Assembly (NCBI GenBank): GCA_024398475.1 | Contig: JAKSJB010000004.1 | Coordinates: 78,154 to 142,153 of the forward strand | Length of the DNA: 64,000 bases | Reading direction: 5' to 3' | DNA from: Bacteroidaceae bacterium | GTDB taxonomy: Bacteria > Bacteroidota > Bacteroidia > Bacteroidales > Bacteroidaceae | Shown here: piece after piece, positions 1 through 10,222 of the stretch | How positions within the stretch are numbered: the stretch's first letter is position 1 | Layout of the letters: the number at the start of each line of letters is the position of its first letter | Program-made: the position numbers and the translations under genes | The notes under the pieces: model-generated | Database searches by the model: none | What the model was told of the DNA's origin: nothing | What the model saw: only the letters and a program-made list of their open reading frames with translations

Positions 1-935
1 TCAAGCAAATCATCTAATTCTGTAAGTGATTTCTTACCGAAATTACGGAACTTAAGCAAATCATTCTTTTGGTACTTCACCAAATCACCAAGCGTATCAA
101 CCTCTGCAGCTTTCAGGCAATTGAGAGCACGAACTGAAAGGTTCATATCTGTGAGTTTGGTCTTGAGCAACTGACGCATGCGCAAAATTTCCTCATCAAA
201 TTCTTCTGCACCATCAATATCATTGTTATCCAAAGTGATCTTTTCATCTGAGAACAACATAAAATGATAAATAAGGATTTTAGCAGCTTCCTTCAAAGCA
301 TCCTTAGGGTGAATTGAACCATCTGTAGAAATTTCCAGAATCAACTTATCATAGTCAGTCTTTTGCTGAACTCGGTAAGGTTCTACTGCAAACTTCACAT
401 TGCGTATTGGAGTGTATATTGAATCTATTGCAAGTTCATTGATTTCCTTACAGAACTCACGATTCTCATCAGCAGGAACATATCCATGTCCTTTATTGAT
501 ATTTAATTCAATCTCCAAAGTTGCCTTTGGGTCTAAATGACAAATTACCAATTCAGGATTTAACACTCCAAATCCATTAAGATATTTGCTGATGTCACCA
601 GCTTTAAACTCGGTTGAATTTTCGACTGTGATAGATACCTTCTCAGATTCTACCTCGTCAACTGTTTGCTTGAATCTGACTTGTTTGAGATTCAAGATAA
701 TGTTGGTAACGTCTTCCTTCACGCCTGGAACAGTAGCGAACTCATGCTCAACACCGGCTATACGAACCGTATTGATAGCAAAGCCCTCAAGCGAAGAAAG
801 AAGAATTCGACGCAAAGAATTACCAATGGTAATACCGAAGCCAGGTTCCAAAGGACGGAACTCAAAGCGACCGAACTTTTCGTCGGATTCCAACATTATT
901 ACTTTTTCAGGTTTTTGAAATGCTAATACCGCCAT
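1..935 (-). CDS. rpoA: DNA-directed RNA polymerase subunit alpha (C-terminus cut by window edge)
   Basis: Reading the minus strand from the ATG at 935 gives an open frame of 311 codons that runs off the window at position 1. It begins [11 protein letters not shown] and carries the alpha N-terminal assembly domain ([15 protein letters not shown] near residue 40). Near the edge is the helix-hairpin-helix start of the alpha C-terminal domain ([21 protein letters not shown]). Alpha nucleates polymerase assembly, and its CTD contacts UP elements and activators. Bacterial alpha is about 330 residues, so only about 20 are missing. It follows rpsD by 9 bases, the normal alpha-operon order; rplQ would be expected just outside. 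Confidence 0.97.
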   Translation of the reverse strand, partial: MAVLAFQKPEKVIMLESDEKFGRFEFRPLEPGFGITIGNSLRRILLSSLEGFAINTVRIAGVEHEFATVPGVKEDVTNIILNLKQVRFKQTVDEVESEKVSITVENSTEFKAGDISKYLNGFGVLNPELVICHLDPKATLEIELNINKGHGYVPADENREFCKEINELAIDSIYTPIRNVKFAVEPYRVQQKTDYDKLILEISTDGSIHPKDALKEAAKILIYHFMLFSDEKITLDNNDIDGAEEFDEEILRMRQLLKTKLTDMNLSVRALNCLKAAEVDTLGDLVKYQKNDLLKFRNFGKKSLTELDDLL

Positions 936-944
936 GGTTAATTA

Positions 945-1550
945 TTATTTAGAGTACAACTCGACAATCATTTGCTCTTTGATATTCTCAGGTATATCTG
1001 CACGTTCTGGCATATGGAGTAAAGTACCACCCATAGCAGAATCGTTCCATTCAATCCAAGGATATTTACTGTGGTTAAAACCTGCGAGAGATTCTGCAAT
1101 TACCTCGAGAGAACGAGCCTTCTCACGAACAGCAACCAACTGACCGGGTTTAACTGAATAAGAAGGAATATTAACAACCTGACCATCAACAGTGATATGC
1201 TTGTGACTTACCATCTGACGAGCTGCTGCACGAGTTGGTGCAATACCAAGACGATAGACAACATTATCCAAACGAGCCTCAAGGAACTGAAGAAGTACTT
1301 CACCAGTAACTCCATCAGAAGCTGCTGCCTTCTCGAACAAATTGCGGAACTGACGTTCTAGAACGCCATAAGTGTATTTAGCCTTTTGCTTCTCTGCAAG
1401 CATGAGACCGTATTCAGATGATTTCTTACGACGGTTATTTCCATGCTGACCTGCAGGATAGTTTCTCTTTGACAAAACCTTGTCTGGTCCAAAAATTGCC
1501 TCACCAAAACGACGGGAAATTCTTGACTTTGGTCCTATATATCTTGCCAT
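945..1550 (-). CDS. rpsD: 30S ribosomal protein S4
   Basis: The 201-residue product starts [18 protein letters not shown] and has the S4 RNA-binding domain from about residue 95 ([20 protein letters not shown], then [15 protein letters not shown]). S4 is a primary 16S rRNA binder and, in many bacteria, the translational repressor of the alpha operon. The N-terminus has none of the paired cysteines of zinc-binding S4, so this is the zinc-free form. It is separated from rpsK by 169 bases, an unusually long gap in this cluster. Confidence 0.98.
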   Translation of the reverse strand: MARYIGPKSRISRRFGEAIFGPDKVLSKRNYPAGQHGNNRRKKSSEYGLMLAEKQKAKYTYGVLERQFRNLFEKAAASDGVTGEVLLQFLEARLDNVVYRLGIAPTRAAARQMVSHKHITVDGQVVNIPSYSVKPGQLVAVREKARSLEVIAESLAGFNHSKYPWIEWNDSAMGGTLLHMPERADIPENIKEQMIVELYSK

Positions 1551-1719
1551 AATTCTGTAATTGTTTGACTATTTACTATTACTATTTCAAGTATAACATC
1601 TTCTACCACATGCAGAGTACGTTGCAGCCGCGATAGCAGAAAGGAAAGATGCTATCAATTATATTTATGAATAACATTACTGCAATGTATGTATAAGAAT
1701 AATACTCTAATCTACATTA
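1551..1719 (-). other. 169-bp rpsK-rpsD spacer with two small inverted repeats
   Basis: This is the longest non-coding gap inside the S10/spc/alpha part of the cluster and contains no ORF. It holds GATAGCA/TGCTATC (1632-1638 and 1650-1656, 11-base loop) and ACATT/AATGT (1674-1678 and 1684-1688). Known biology: S4 represses alpha-operon translation through leader RNA structures in other bacteria. Inference: this spacer could be an S4-binding leader or attenuator for rpsD-rpoA, but no conserved S4 motif was identified. Confidence 0.35.
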
Positions 1720-2109
1720 TTATACACGACGACGCTTTGGAGGACGGCATCCATTATGTGGAAGTGGAGTAACATCGACAATTTCAGTTACTTCAATTCC
1801 TGCTCCGTAACATCCGCGGATAGCAGATTCACGACCATTACCTGGACCCTTAACATAAGCGGTTACTTTTCTCAAACCAAGATCATATGCAACCTTTGCA
1901 CAATCCTGAGCGGCCATTTGAGCTGCATAAGGGGTATTCTTTTTTGAACCACGGAAACCCATTTTACCAGCCGATGACCAAGAGATAACCTGACCCTCGC
2001 TATTAGCCAATGTCACAATGATATTATTGAATGATGAGTGAACATGAAGCTGACCTTGGGCTGTTACCTTTACATTTCTCTTCTTTGCAGAAGTTGATTT
2101 CTTTGCCAT
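1720..2109 (-). CDS. rpsK: 30S ribosomal protein S11
   Basis: The 129-residue protein starts [20 protein letters not shown]. It contains the S11 core ([18 protein letters not shown]) and the conserved C-terminus [19 protein letters not shown]11 binds the 16S platform near the E/P sites next to S7 and S21. It lies 62 bases after rpsM and before the long spacer to rpsD. Confidence 0.98.
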   Translation of the reverse strand: MAKKSTSAKKRNVKVTAQGQLHVHSSFNNIIVTLANSEGQVISWSSAGKMGFRGSKKNTPYAAQMAAQDCAKVAYDLGLRKVTAYVKGPGNGRESAIRGCYGAGIEVTEIVDVTPLPHNGCRPPKRRRV

Positions 2110-2171
2110 AATTCTATTTACTAATTGACAATTTACTAATTAATTTATAAGAAGCATAAAGACGTCATTTA

Positions 2172-2552
2172 CTACTTAGTAGCTTTCTTCTTATTTGCAA
2201 CGGTCTTCTTCTTACCCTTACGAGTACGAGCATTGTTCTTTGTACTCTGTCCGCGTACTGGAAGTCCAATACGATGACGAATACCACGATAGCAACCAAT
2301 ATCCATCAAACGCTTAATGTTTAATTGGATTTCAGAACGAAGATCACCTTCGACCTTGAATTCTGAGCCAATAATTTCGCGGATTTTAGCTGCTTGATCA
2401 TCAGTCCAATCTTTTACTTTCAAATCCTTGTCAACTCCAGCCTTTTCTAAAATTTTTGCTGAGCTGCTGCGTCCTATACCAAAAATGTATGTTAACGCAA
2501 TTTCGCCTCTCTTATTCTGAGGGAGGTCGACACCTACAATTCTTATTGCCAT
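2172..2552 (-). CDS. rpsM: 30S ribosomal protein S13
   Basis: The 126-residue product [20 protein letters not shown] carries the helix-two-turn-helix S13 fold ([13 protein letters not shown]) and the basic tail [22 protein letters not shown]13 sits in the head of the 30S subunit and contacts the 50S and P-site tRNA. The gene order rpmJ-rpsM-rpsK-rpsD-rpoA is the usual bacterial alpha operon. Confidence 0.98.
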   Translation of the reverse strand: MAIRIVGVDLPQNKRGEIALTYIFGIGRSSSAKILEKAGVDKDLKVKDWTDDQAAKIREIIGSEFKVEGDLRSEIQLNIKRLMDIGCYRGIRHRIGLPVRGQSTKNNARTRKGKKKTVANKKKATK

Positions 2553-2590
2553 ATCTTAAATCTATTAATTATCTACTTGGCTTGTGAATT

Positions 2591-2707
2591 TTATCCCTGA
2601 CGCATCTTATACTTAGGATTCTTCTTGTTGATTACAAACAAGCGACCCTTACGTCTTACGATTACGCAATCAGGAGTACGTTTTTTTAAAGATGCTTTTG
2701 TTTTCAT
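2591..2707 (-). CDS. rpmJ: 50S ribosomal protein L36 (zinc-free type)
   Basis: A 38-residue ORF on the minus strand, ATG at 2705-2707, begins [14 protein letters not shown] and ends [11 protein letters not shown] before TAA at 2591-2593. It aligns with bacterial L36 but has a single cysteine instead of the Cys3His zinc knuckle. This is the zinc-independent form typical of Bacteroidetes. It lies between infA and rpsM, its standard position. Confidence 0.93.
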   Translation of the reverse strand: MKTKASLKKRTPDCVIVRRKGRLFVINKKNPKYKMRQG

Positions 2708-2746
2708 TGTTTTTTAGCTTTTGCGGTCTTACTTATGTACTACCTG

Positions 2747-2965
2747 TTATTTATATCTAAATACGATTCTACCTTTGGATAGGTCATACGGAGACATCTC
2801 AACTTTAATCTTATCTCCTGGGAGAATTTTTATATAATGCATTCGCATTTTCCCCGAGATATGAGCTATTATCTCATGGCCGTTCTCCAATTCTACCCGA
2901 AACATTGCGTTTGACAATGCTTCTACAATTGTTCCGTCTTGTTCTATTGCTGACTGTTTTGCCAT
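2747..2965 (-). CDS. infA: translation initiation factor IF-1
   Basis: The 72-residue S1/OB-fold protein starts [19 protein letters not shown] and ends with the conserved [15 protein letters not shown]-1 occupies the A site during 30S initiation and modulates IF-2 and IF-3. It lies between map and rpmJ, 16 bases after map, as in other Bacteroidales. Confidence 0.97.
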   Translation of the reverse strand: MAKQSAIEQDGTIVEALSNAMFRVELENGHEIIAHISGKMRMHYIKILPGDKIKVEMSPYDLSKGRIVFRYK

Positions 2966-2981
2966 ATCAATCTATAAATGA

Positions 2982-3770
2982 TTACCTTTGAATAAGATTT
3001 TCAATTTCATCAAACGATGATAAAATATCCGCCTTGCCTTTCCTGACACATATTGTATGCTCAAAATGCGCAGAGATAGACTTATCACGTGTTACTATGC
3101 CCCATTTATCAGGTAACAGGTAAATGTCTTTTGAGCCATAAGTTATCATAGGTTCAATTGCTATACACAGACCATCCTTAAGCTGCATTCCATTTCCTCT
3201 TTTACCATAATTTGGGACTTGAGGATCTTCATGCATTTCACGTCCGATTCCGTGACCTACAAATTCTCTTACGACTCCATATCCATGATTTTCGCAATGT
3301 GACTGAACAGCATAAGAAATATCACCTATGCGATGACCAACCACAGCCTGTTCAATTCCTTTATATAACGATTCCTTCGTAACACGCAACAAATTGCTAA
3401 CAGTTTCAGAAACTTCGCCTACAGCAAAAGTATAGCATGAATCTCCACAAAAACCATTAAGTTTTGTTCCGCAATCAATAGAAACAATATCACCGTCTTT
3501 CAAGGGAATATCATTTGGGATTCCATGGATAACGACCTCATTGACAGAAGTACATATACTCGCAGGAAATTCAGGACCATATGGATTAGGGAACCCCTTA
3601 AAAGTCGGTTCTGCACCATGATCTCGAATAAATGTCTCCGCCAAGACATCTAGCTGACGAGTAGTAACACCTGGTTTTATATTTTTAGCTAATTCTGCGA
3701 GAGTCTTACCTACCAAGAGATTTGCCTCTCGCAGAAGTTCAATTTCATCGTCGGTTTTAAGATATACCAT
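2982..3770 (-). CDS. map: methionine aminopeptidase, type I
   Basis: The 262-residue protein removes the initiator methionine from nascent chains. Metal-ligand motifs of the pita-bread fold are visible: DGDIVSIDCGTKLNGFCGD (two Asp), FVGHGIGREMHE (His), AIEPMI (Glu) and FEHTICV (Glu). It follows secY by 9 bases. The adk gene that separates secY and map in many Gram-negatives is absent. Confidence 0.97.
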   Translation of the reverse strand: MVYLKTDDEIELLREANLLVGKTLAELAKNIKPGVTTRQLDVLAETFIRDHGAEPTFKGFPNPYGPEFPASICTSVNEVVIHGIPNDIPLKDGDIVSIDCGTKLNGFCGDSCYTFAVGEVSETVSNLLRVTKESLYKGIEQAVVGHRIGDISYAVQSHCENHGYGVVREFVGHGIGREMHEDPQVPNYGKRGNGMQLKDGLCIAIEPMITYGSKDIYLLPDKWGIVTRDKSISAHFEHTICVRKGKADILSSFDEIENLIQR

Positions 3771-3779
3771 CTCTAAAGA

Positions 3780-5150
3780 TTAATATGCACCGCCAACACC
3801 GGCATGAGCACCACGAACGCGTCCAGAATCCAGAAGTCCATCATAGTGTCTCATCAAGAGGTGACTTTCAATGTGCTGTAAAGTATCAAGCACTACACCT
3901 ACAAGAATCAACAAAGATGTTCCTCCAAAGAACTGTGCAAATTCCTGCTTTACTCCGACCAAACCTGCAAAAGCAGGCAATACTGCGATTAATGCCAAGA
4001 ACAAAGAACCTGGCAATGTGATACGAGACATAATTCGATCAAGATACTCAGCAGTATTCTTTCCTGGTTTAACACCAGGAACGAAACCATTATTACGTTT
4101 CATATCCTCAGCCATTTGCGTAGGATTGATTGTAATTGCAGTATAGAGATAAGTAAACACAATAATCAAAATTGCGAAAATTAAATTATACAACCAACTT
4201 GTATTGTCTGTGAGAAGACTTACAAACTGGCTGCTTGACTTACCTCCAGTATATCCAATCAAAGTAATTGGAATAAACATGATTGCCTGAGCAAAAATGA
4301 TAGGCATTACATTAGCTGCATATGGTTTCAATGGGATATACTGACGAGCACCTCCCACTTGTCGGTTTCCAGCAACACGCTTTGCATACTGAACAGGAAC
4401 ACGTCTAACGCCTTGTACAAGAAGGATTGCAGCTGCAATAACAATAAGCAATGCAACTATTTCTACGAGGAAAATAAACAATCCACCATTTCCACCAAAA
4501 CGAGAAAGGAATTCCTGACCGATAGCAGAAGGGAAACGAGCGATGATACCAATCATGATAATCAAAGAAACACCCTGACCAATACCTTTATCTGTAATTC
4601 TTTCACCAAGCCAAAGAATAAACATACTGCCAGCAGCCAAAATTATGGTTGAAGTAATCAGGAACCATGTCCAATCAATAGATGGATAAATAGCCTGACC
4701 TGCAGTAGTCATCTTAAGGTTCACCAGGAATGATGGAGCCTGGAGAAGCAAAATAGCTACAGTTAAGTAACGAGTGTACTGATTCATCTTGCGACGGCCA
4801 CTCTCACCCTCGCGTTGCATTTTCTGGAAATAAGGGACAGCAATACCTAGCAACTGCATTACAATTGAAGCAGAGATGTATGGCATAATACCAAGAGCAA
4901 AAATAGATGCCTTGGAAAATGCTCCACCTGAAAACATATCAAGCAAAGACATCAAACCTTCACTTGTTTGCTGCTTCAAATTACCCAAAGCCTCAGTATC
5001 GATTCCCGGCAGCACAATATATGAGCCGAAACGATACACTGCTATCAAAGCAATTGTTATCAGCAGACGAGTACGCAAGTCCTCTATCTTCCAAATGTTG
5101 GTCAAGGTCTTAATGAACTTGATGTCTGTTAGTTTATTTGCTTTTCCCAT
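3780..5150 (-). CDS. secY: preprotein translocase subunit SecY
   Basis: The 456-residue integral membrane protein has about ten predicted transmembrane helices. It carries SecY landmarks: FGSYIVLPGID in helix 1, the plug region LLDMFSGGAFSKASIFALGIMPYI, and the cytosolic loop EDMKRNNGFVPGVKPGK. It forms the protein-conducting channel with SecE and SecG. The gene starts 4 bases after the rplO stop, so it is translated with the spc operon. Confidence 0.98.
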   Translation of the reverse strand: MGKANKLTDIKFIKTLTNIWKIEDLRTRLLITIALIAVYRFGSYIVLPGIDTEALGNLKQQTSEGLMSLLDMFSGGAFSKASIFALGIMPYISASIVMQLLGIAVPYFQKMQREGESGRRKMNQYTRYLTVAILLLQAPSFLVNLKMTTAGQAIYPSIDWTWFLITSTIILAAGSMFILWLGERITDKGIGQGVSLIIMIGIIARFPSAIGQEFLSRFGGNGGLFIFLVEIVALLIVIAAAILLVQGVRRVPVQYAKRVAGNRQVGGARQYIPLKPYAANVMPIIFAQAIMFIPITLIGYTGGKSSSQFVSLLTDNTSWLYNLIFAILIIVFTYLYTAITINPTQMAEDMKRNNGFVPGVKPGKNTAEYLDRIMSRITLPGSLFLALIAVLPAFAGLVGVKQEFAQFFGGTSLLILVGVVLDTLQHIESHLLMRHYDGLLDSGRVRGAHAGVGGAY

Positions 5151-5154
5151 TATT

Positions 5155-5601
5155 CTAGAGTTTTACAGCGTTGCCACCTTTTTCAGTAATTTTTGCGATT
5201 GCAGTTTCAGAGAATGCATGAGCTTCAACTTCAAGTTTAGAAGTCAGTTCACCATTTGCAAGAACTTTCACCAATTGCTTTGCATTTACGAAACCTGCCT
5301 CAATAAGTTCAGCAATGCCAACTTTCTCGAGGTTCTTATCGTCAGCCAACTTTTGAATAGTCGAAAGGTTAATTGCCTTATATTCAACGCGGTTAATGTT
5401 CTTGAAACCGAACTTAGGCACACGGCGTTGGAGAGGCATCTGACCTCCTTCGAAACCAATTTTCTTCTTGTAACCAGAACGAGCCTTAGCACCCTTATGA
5501 CCACGAGTAGAAGTACGTCCCTTTCCAGAGCCATATCCACGACCAACTCGCTTACTATTATGAGTTGAGCCTTCTGCTGGTTTTAAATTATGTAATTCCA
5601 T
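5155..5601 (-). CDS. rplO: 50S ribosomal protein L15
   Basis: The 148-residue product begins MELHNLKPAEGSTHNSKRVG. Its long basic glycine-rich N-terminal extension (GRGYGSGKGRTSTRGHKGAK) threads into 23S rRNA in known structures. L15 is a late assembly protein of the 50S subunit. It lies between rpmD and secY. Confidence 0.98.
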   Translation of the reverse strand: MELHNLKPAEGSTHNSKRVGRGYGSGKGRTSTRGHKGAKARSGYKKKIGFEGGQMPLQRRVPKFGFKNINRVEYKAINLSTIQKLADDKNLEKVGIAELIEAGFVNAKQLVKVLANGELTSKLEVEAHAFSETAIAKITEKGGNAVKL

Positions 5602-5626
5602 TGTGTCGAATTTTTAAATTAGTTAC

Positions 5627-5803
5627 TTAGTCGATAACCTCAACAAGGTGACTCACCTTATTAATCATACCACGTACAGAAGGGGTGTCTTCATGTTCAA
5701 CTACACGACCCAACTTAGTAAGTCCAAGGGAATCTAATGTACGCTTTTGGTCTATTGGACGGTTTGCACGACTTTTAATCTGCTTAATCTTTATTGTTGC
5801 CAT
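5627..5803 (-). CDS. rpmD: 50S ribosomal protein L30
   Basis: The frame can be opened seven codons further upstream, but the ATG at 5801-5803 is chosen. It gives the standard L30 N-terminus MATIKIKQIKSRANRP (58 residues), and a strong Shine-Dalgarno (GGAGG) lies just upstream of it. L30 binds 23S rRNA near the 5S region. The gap to rpsE is 13 bases. A clear SD is rare in this window and marks this start. Confidence 0.96.
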   Translation of the reverse strand: MATIKIKQIKSRANRPIDQKRTLDSLGLTKLGRVVEHEDTPSVRGMINKVSHLVEVID

Positions 5804-5816
5804 GTTGTTGTCCTCC

Positions 5817-6326
5817 TTATCCATTGAATACTTTAGTCAAACTTACACCGCGGTTCTGTGCAACAGTCTTAGGATCACGCATACTTGTAAGAGCATCAAT
5901 TGTAGCCTTTACAAGATTGTGAGGGTTTGAACTACCCTTTGACTTTGCAAGAACATCAGTAATACCTACACTTTCGAGAACGGCACGCATAGCACCGCCG
6001 GCTACCACTCCGGTACCTTCAGAAGCAGGCATAATAAGTACTCGCGCACCACCAAACTTAGCATAAGCCTCGTGAGGAACTGTTCCGTTGAGTACTGGAA
6101 CCTTTACTAAGTTCTTCTTTGCTGCCTCAACACCTTTAGCAATTGCAGCAGTAACTTCACCTGCCTTACCAAGACCGCATCCAATTACGCCATTCTCATT
6201 ACCAACAACAACGATAGCAGCAAATGTAAATGTGCGACCACCCTTTGTTACTTTGGTAACACGATTAATAGCAACCAATCGATCCTTAAGTTCGACGTCG
6301 TTTCCTATTTTTACTCTATTAACCAT
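5817..6326 (-). CDS. rpsE: 30S ribosomal protein S5
   Basis: The 169-residue protein has the S5 double-stranded RNA-binding-like domain ([19 protein letters not shown]) and the C-terminal ribosomal S5 fold ([19 protein letters not shown]). It contacts the mRNA entry tunnel and the S4/S8 interface and affects fidelity. It stands in canonical spc order between rplR and rpmD. Confidence 0.98.
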   Translation of the reverse strand: MVNRVKIGNDVELKDRLVAINRVTKVTKGGRTFTFAAIVVVGNENGVIGCGLGKAGEVTAAIAKGVEAAKKNLVKVPVLNGTVPHEAYAKFGGARVLIMPASEGTGVVAGGAMRAVLESVGITDVLAKSKGSSNPHNLVKATIDALTSMRDPKTVAQNRGVSLTKVFNG

Positions 6327-6334
6327 AATCCTAA

Positions 6335-6676
6335 TTAAAATTTAAGTCCTGCGTTACGGGCAGCATCAGCTACCGCTTTTACTCTACCATGATACAAGTA
6401 ACCGTTACGGTCAAAAACTACATTTTCAATACCTGCTGCGAGAGCCTTCTGAGCAATGAGTTCGCCGACCTTAGTTGCCTGTTCAATCTTATTACATTTT
6501 TCAAGTCCACGTGATGAAGCCGAAACAAGAGTTTTTGCATCTTCATCATTAATTACCTGAACGTAAATCTGCTTATTACTTCTGAATACAGACATACGTG
6601 GACGTGCAGCAGTACCTGAAACTTTATTACGTACTCTATATTTGATTTTGATACGTCTTTCTATCTTTGTTATCAT
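6335..6676 (-). CDS. rplR: 50S ribosomal protein L18
   Basis: The 113-residue protein binds 5S rRNA. It shows the L18 motif [20 protein letters not shown] and the C-terminal [20 protein letters not shown]. It ends 8 bases before rpsE. Confidence 0.98.
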   Translation of the reverse strand: MITKIERRIKIKYRVRNKVSGTAARPRMSVFRSNKQIYVQVINDEDAKTLVSASSRGLEKCNKIEQATKVGELIAQKALAAGIENVVFDRNGYLYHGRVKAVADAARNAGLKF

Positions 6677-6696
6677 AATTATCGTACAATTAAAAA

Positions 6697-7266
6697 TTAT
6701 TTAGCACTTGCTGACTTACCTGACTTTCTTCTTACAACCTCGCCCTGGAAGCGGATACCCTTACCCTTGTATGGTTCAGGCTTACGCAATGAGCGGATTT
6801 TAGCACATACCTGACCGAGCAATTGCTTATCACAAGACTCGAGCATAATAAGAGGATCCTGGTTACGCTCAGACTTTGTCTCAACCTTGATTTCCTTCGG
6901 AAGAGCAAAAAGAATAGCATGTGAGTAACCGAGAGCGAACTCAATCACATTACCAGTATTTGATACACGATAACCGACACCTACGAGTTGAAGTGTCTTC
7001 TTATAACCTTCAGATACACCTACAACCATGTTGTTGATAAGTGCACGATAGAGACCATGGAATGCGTGACGCTGCTTTGTATTGTCCTGCATCATCTCTG
7101 AATTCTCTTCCAAAGTGAGTTGACCATCTTCAATTGAAACCTTGATAGCTGGATTTACAAACTGTGAAAGTTCACCTTTTGGACCCTTAACTGTTACAAT
7201 GTCATCCTTAAGAGTTACTGTAACTCCTGCAGGAATACTAATAGGTAACTTACCAATTCTAGACAT
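6697..7266 (-). CDS. rplF: 50S ribosomal protein L6
   Basis: The 189-residue product [20 protein letters not shown] has two L6 repeats. The second carries the conserved GVGYRV and C-terminal [14 protein letters not shown]6 lies at the base of the factor-binding site near the sarcin-ricin loop. It is preceded by rpsH, 15 bases away. Confidence 0.98.
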   Translation of the reverse strand: MSRIGKLPISIPAGVTVTLKDDIVTVKGPKGELSQFVNPAIKVSIEDGQLTLEENSEMMQDNTKQRHAFHGLYRALINNMVVGVSEGYKKTLQLVGVGYRVSNTGNVIEFALGYSHAILFALPKEIKVETKSERNQDPLIMLESCDKQLLGQVCAKIRSLRKPEPYKGKGIRFQGEVVRRKSGKSASAK

Positions 7267-7281
7267 TATATTTCCTCCTAA

Positions 7282-7677
7282 TTAATAAACGTAACAAAGC
7301 ACTTCACCACCGATCTTCAGTTCTGAAGCTTCCTTGTCTGTCATTACACCTTTGGATGTAGATAAGATTGCGATACCTAATCCGTTAATCACACTTGGCA
7401 TGTCTTTGTATCCAGTGTACTTACGAAGACCTGGACGGGACACACGCTTCAAGCTCTGAATTGCGCTTGTCTTTGTTGCGGCATCGTACTTAAGAGCAAT
7501 CTTGATAGTACCCTGAGGACCATCTTCTACAAACTTGTAGTTAAGTACATAGCCCTTGTCGAAAAGAATCTTAGTGATCTCTTTCTTCAAGTTTGAGGCT
7601 GGAATCTCTACGATTTTGTGCTTTGCCATAATCGCATTTCTCAGTCTCGTTAGATAATCTGCTATTGGATCTGTCAT
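7282..7677 (-). CDS. rpsH: 30S ribosomal protein S8
   Basis: The 131-residue protein starts MTDPIADYLTRLRNAIMAKH. Its C-terminal motif GIAILSTSKGVMTDKEA binds helix 21 of 16S rRNA. In E. coli S8 is the translational repressor of the spc operon through the rplE start region; no such structure was resolved here. Confidence 0.98.
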   Translation of the reverse strand: MTDPIADYLTRLRNAIMAKHKIVEIPASNLKKEITKILFDKGYVLNYKFVEDGPQGTIKIALKYDAATKTSAIQSLKRVSRPGLRKYTGYKDMPSVINGLGIAILSTSKGVMTDKEASELKIGGEVLCYVY

Positions 7678-7737
7678 AATACTTAAATTAATCGGGACAT
7701 CCCGACAATATTTAATTAATAAAAATGGGTCTAAATT

Positions 7738-8037
7738 TTACCAGCTTGCCTTCTTTACTCCAGGAATCAAACCTGCAGAAGCCATCTCACGGAATTGAAT
7801 ACGTGAAATACCGAATTGACGGATATAACCTCTTGGTCTTCCTGTAATCTTGCAGCGGTTGTGAAGACGGATTGGATTTGCATTTGCAGGAATATCCTGA
7901 AGTTTACGAGCAGCCTCGTAAGCCTCCATAGGATCACCTGTAGCAACAATCTTCTTCAACGCTGCACGCTTAGCAGCATACTTAGCAACAAGCTTTGCAC
8001 GTTTAACCTCACGTGCTTTCATTGATTCTTTTGCCAT
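7738..8037 (-). CDS. rpsN: 30S ribosomal protein S14 (long, zinc-free type)
   Basis: The 99-residue product [20 protein letters not shown] ends [18 protein letters not shown]. It has no CxxC pairs, so it is the long zinc-independent S14, in contrast to the 61-residue zinc form. It is placed between rplE and rpsH. Confidence 0.97.
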   Translation of the reverse strand: MAKESMKAREVKRAKLVAKYAAKRAALKKIVATGDPMEAYEAARKLQDIPANANPIRLHNRCKITGRPRGYIRQFGISRIQFREMASAGLIPGVKKASW

Positions 8038-8046
8038 ACCGATAGA

Positions 8047-8601
8047 TTATTTATTAGCGTCCTTAAATGGTAATCCGAAAGCCTTAAGAAGAGCATAGCC
8101 CTCTTCGTCAGTCTGCGCAGAAGTTACAAACGTGATGTTCATACCCATAATCTTATCAACCTGATCAATATTGATTTCAGGGAAGATTATCTGCTCCTGA
8201 ATACCCAAAGTGTAATTTCCACGGCCATCGAATTTACTATCAATACCCTTGAAGTCACGGATACGTGGAAGAGAAACGCGGATGAGTTTCTCAAGGAACT
8301 CATACATTCTCTGACGACGCAAAGTTACCATAACACCAATTGGCATCTTCTTACGAAGGTGGAAATTTGAAATATCCTTCTTAGACATTGTTGCAACAGG
8401 CTTCTGACCAGTAATCTGAGCAATTTCCTGCATTGCAACTTCAATAACCTTCTTGTCAGCAGTTGCCATACCAAGACCTTGGTTTACAACTATCTTCTTC
8501 AAAACCGGAATCTGCATAGGAGAAGAATAGTTGAACTGTTTCATAAGTGCAGGAGCAATCTGCTCTGCATATACGTTCTTAAGATTTGCAGTTGTACTCA
8601 T
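8047..8601 (-). CDS. rplE: 50S ribosomal protein L5
   Basis: The 184-residue protein contacts 5S rRNA and P-site tRNA. It has the L5 signature QGLGMATADKKVIEVAMQE and the C-terminal IFPEINIDQVDKIMGMNITF. Its ATG overlaps the rplX stop codon (TAATG), so translation is likely coupled. Confidence 0.98.
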   Translation of the reverse strand: MSTTANLKNVYAEQIAPALMKQFNYSSPMQIPVLKKIVVNQGLGMATADKKVIEVAMQEIAQITGQKPVATMSKKDISNFHLRKKMPIGVMVTLRRQRMYEFLEKLIRVSLPRIRDFKGIDSKFDGRGNYTLGIQEQIIFPEINIDQVDKIMGMNITFVTSAQTDEEGYALLKAFGLPFKDANK

Positions 8602-8918
8602 TAGATTTCCTCCCCAGATTTTTTTGCATAACGTACTAATTTACCATCAGCTCCCACCTTACGTCCAATGCGTGTTCCTTTTCCTGTCTTAGGATCAACT
8701 ACATTAAGATTAGAGATGTGTATTGGAGCTTCTTGCTTAATAATACCACCCTGTGGGTGCTGTGCGCTTGGCTTAGTGCTCTTAGACACTAAATTAACAC
8801 CCTCGACAACGGCACGCTGCTTTTCAACGAGAACAGAAAGTACCTTACCAGTCTGTCCTTTAGAGTTACCAGCATTTACGATAACCGTGTCACCTTTCTT
8901 AATATGTAATTTACTCAT
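8601..8918 (-). CDS. rplX: 50S ribosomal protein L24
   Basis: The 105-residue KOW-domain protein begins [20 protein letters not shown]. It is an assembly initiator of the 50S subunit located near the exit tunnel. It ends in a TAATG overlap with rplE. Confidence 0.98.
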   Translation of the reverse strand: MSKLHIKKGDTVIVNAGNSKGQTGKVLSVLVEKQRAVVEGVNLVSKSTKPSAQHPQGGIIKQEAPIHISNLNVVDPKTGKGTRIGRKVGADGKLVRYAKKSGEEI

Positions 8919-8938
8919 TACTTTATTAATTCTAATAA

Positions 8939-9304
8939 TTAAAGAACCTCAGTAGCCAATGAAACTACTTTCATATTAGCAGCACGGAGTTCACGAGCAA
9001 CAGGACCGAAAATACGGCTACCTCTCATTTCACCGGCATTGCTCAAAAGAACACATGCATTGTCGTCAAAACGGATATATGATCCGTCTGGACGGCGTAC
9101 TTCCTTCTTTGTGCGAACGATAAGAGCCTTGGAAACGGTTCCTTTCTTTAAATCGCTTGAAGGGATTACATTCTTAACTGTAACGACGATTGTATCGCCT
9201 ACAGTGGCATAACGACGACGGGTACCGCCGAGTACACGGATACAGAGTACCTCACGTGCACCACTGTTGTCAGCAACAGACAATCTTGATTCTACCTGTA
9301 TCAT
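8939..9304 (-). CDS. rplN: 50S ribosomal protein L14
   Basis: The 121-residue product [20 protein letters not shown] contains the L14 signature and ends [14 protein letters not shown]. It is a core 23S-binding protein at the subunit interface. Its start lies 2 bases after the rpsQ stop, making a tightly packed operon. Confidence 0.98.
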   Translation of the reverse strand: MIQVESRLSVADNSGAREVLCIRVLGGTRRRYATVGDTIVVTVKNVIPSSDLKKGTVSKALIVRTKKEVRRPDGSYIRFDDNACVLLSNAGEMRGSRIFGPVARELRAANMKVVSLATEVL

Positions 9305-9306
9305 AA

Positions 9307-9564
9307 TTACTTAGCTCTTTCTACGATATTAACTAATCTCCATCTCTTTGTTTTACTCAGAGGACGGGTTTCCATAATGAGCACTGTATCGCCTACATTG
9401 CAATCATTATTTTCGTCATGAGCATGGTATTTCTTAGTCTTGCTAACGAACTTACCATAAATTGGGTGCTTCTCCTTGAACTTAGCAGCAACAACGATAG
9501 TCTTATCCATCTTTGAGCTTACAACTACACCCATTCTTTGTTTTCTTAAATTTCTAGCTTCCAT
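9307..9564 (-). CDS. rpsQ: 30S ribosomal protein S17
   Basis: The 85-residue OB-fold protein ([19 protein letters not shown], then [19 protein letters not shown]) is a primary binder of 16S rRNA. It lies between rpmC and rplN. Bacterial S17 is usually 80-90 residues. Confidence 0.98.
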   Translation of the reverse strand: MEARNLRKQRMGVVVSSKMDKTIVVAAKFKEKHPIYGKFVSKTKKYHAHDENNDCNVGDTVLIMETRPLSKTKRWRLVNIVERAK

Positions 9565-9576
9565 GTAGATGCAATT

Positions 9577-9771
9577 TTATTTGTTAAGTTCTCTCTGACG
9601 CAACTCTGTCTTCATACGAGCGATGTCACGACGAAGCTTCTTAATTTGTGAATGATCCTCTACAGGAGAGATATTGTGGTTGAACTTCATATTGGTGTAG
9701 TTTGCAACCTCGGCTTCAAGGCGTTCTGCCAATTCAGCGTCTGTGAATTCTCTTATTTCTGCAATTTTCAT
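9577..9771 (-). CDS. rpmC: 50S ribosomal protein L29
   Basis: The 64-residue helical-hairpin protein MKIAEIREFTDAELAERLEA ends in the conserved LRRDIARMKTELRQRE. It sits at the exit tunnel near the SRP/trigger-factor docking site. It is 5 bases from rplP. Confidence 0.97.
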   Translation of the reverse strand: MKIAEIREFTDAELAERLEAEVANYTNMKFNHNISPVEDHSQIKKLRRDIARMKTELRQRELNK

Positions 9772-9776
9772 AATCC

Positions 9777-10208
9777 TTAAGCGTTTTTGTCGTAGTCACG
9801 TCTTACAATAAACTTAGTTGTAGTAGGAAGTTTCTGTGCTCCGAGACGGAGAGCTTCCTTAGCAATCTCATATGATACACCTTCGATCTCAAAGAGAATA
9901 CGACCTGGCTTAGCAGGGAATACATATTTATATGGATCTCCCTTACCTTTACCCATACGTACGTCTGCAGGTTTCTTTGTGATTGGTTTATCAGGGAATA
10001 TGCGAATCCAAACCTGACCTTGACGCTGCATATAACGGGTAATAGCAACACGGGCTGCTTCAATCTGCTGAGCAGAAATCCAACGAGTTTGGAGTGCCTT
10101 AATACCGAAACTTCCGAATGAAAGTTCAGTTCCTCGGTGAGAAACGCCCTTCAGGCGACCGCGGCCTTTTTGGGGTCTTCTGTATTTTTGTCTTTTAGGC
10201 TGTAACAT
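9777..10208 (-). CDS. rplP: 50S ribosomal protein L16
   Basis: The 143-residue protein [20 protein letters not shown] has the L16 core ([20 protein letters not shown]). It carries the [15 protein letters not shown] segment near the A site, whose arginine is a hydroxylation site in E. coli. It follows rpsC by 14 bases. Confidence 0.98.
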   Translation of the reverse strand: MLQPKRQKYRRPQKGRGRLKGVSHRGTELSFGSFGIKALQTRWISAQQIEAARVAITRYMQRQGQVWIRIFPDKPITKKPADVRMGKGKGDPYKYVFPAKPGRILFEIEGVSYEIAKEALRLGAQKLPTTTKFIVRRDYDKNA

Positions 10209-10222
10209 GTTTCTTCAACGTT

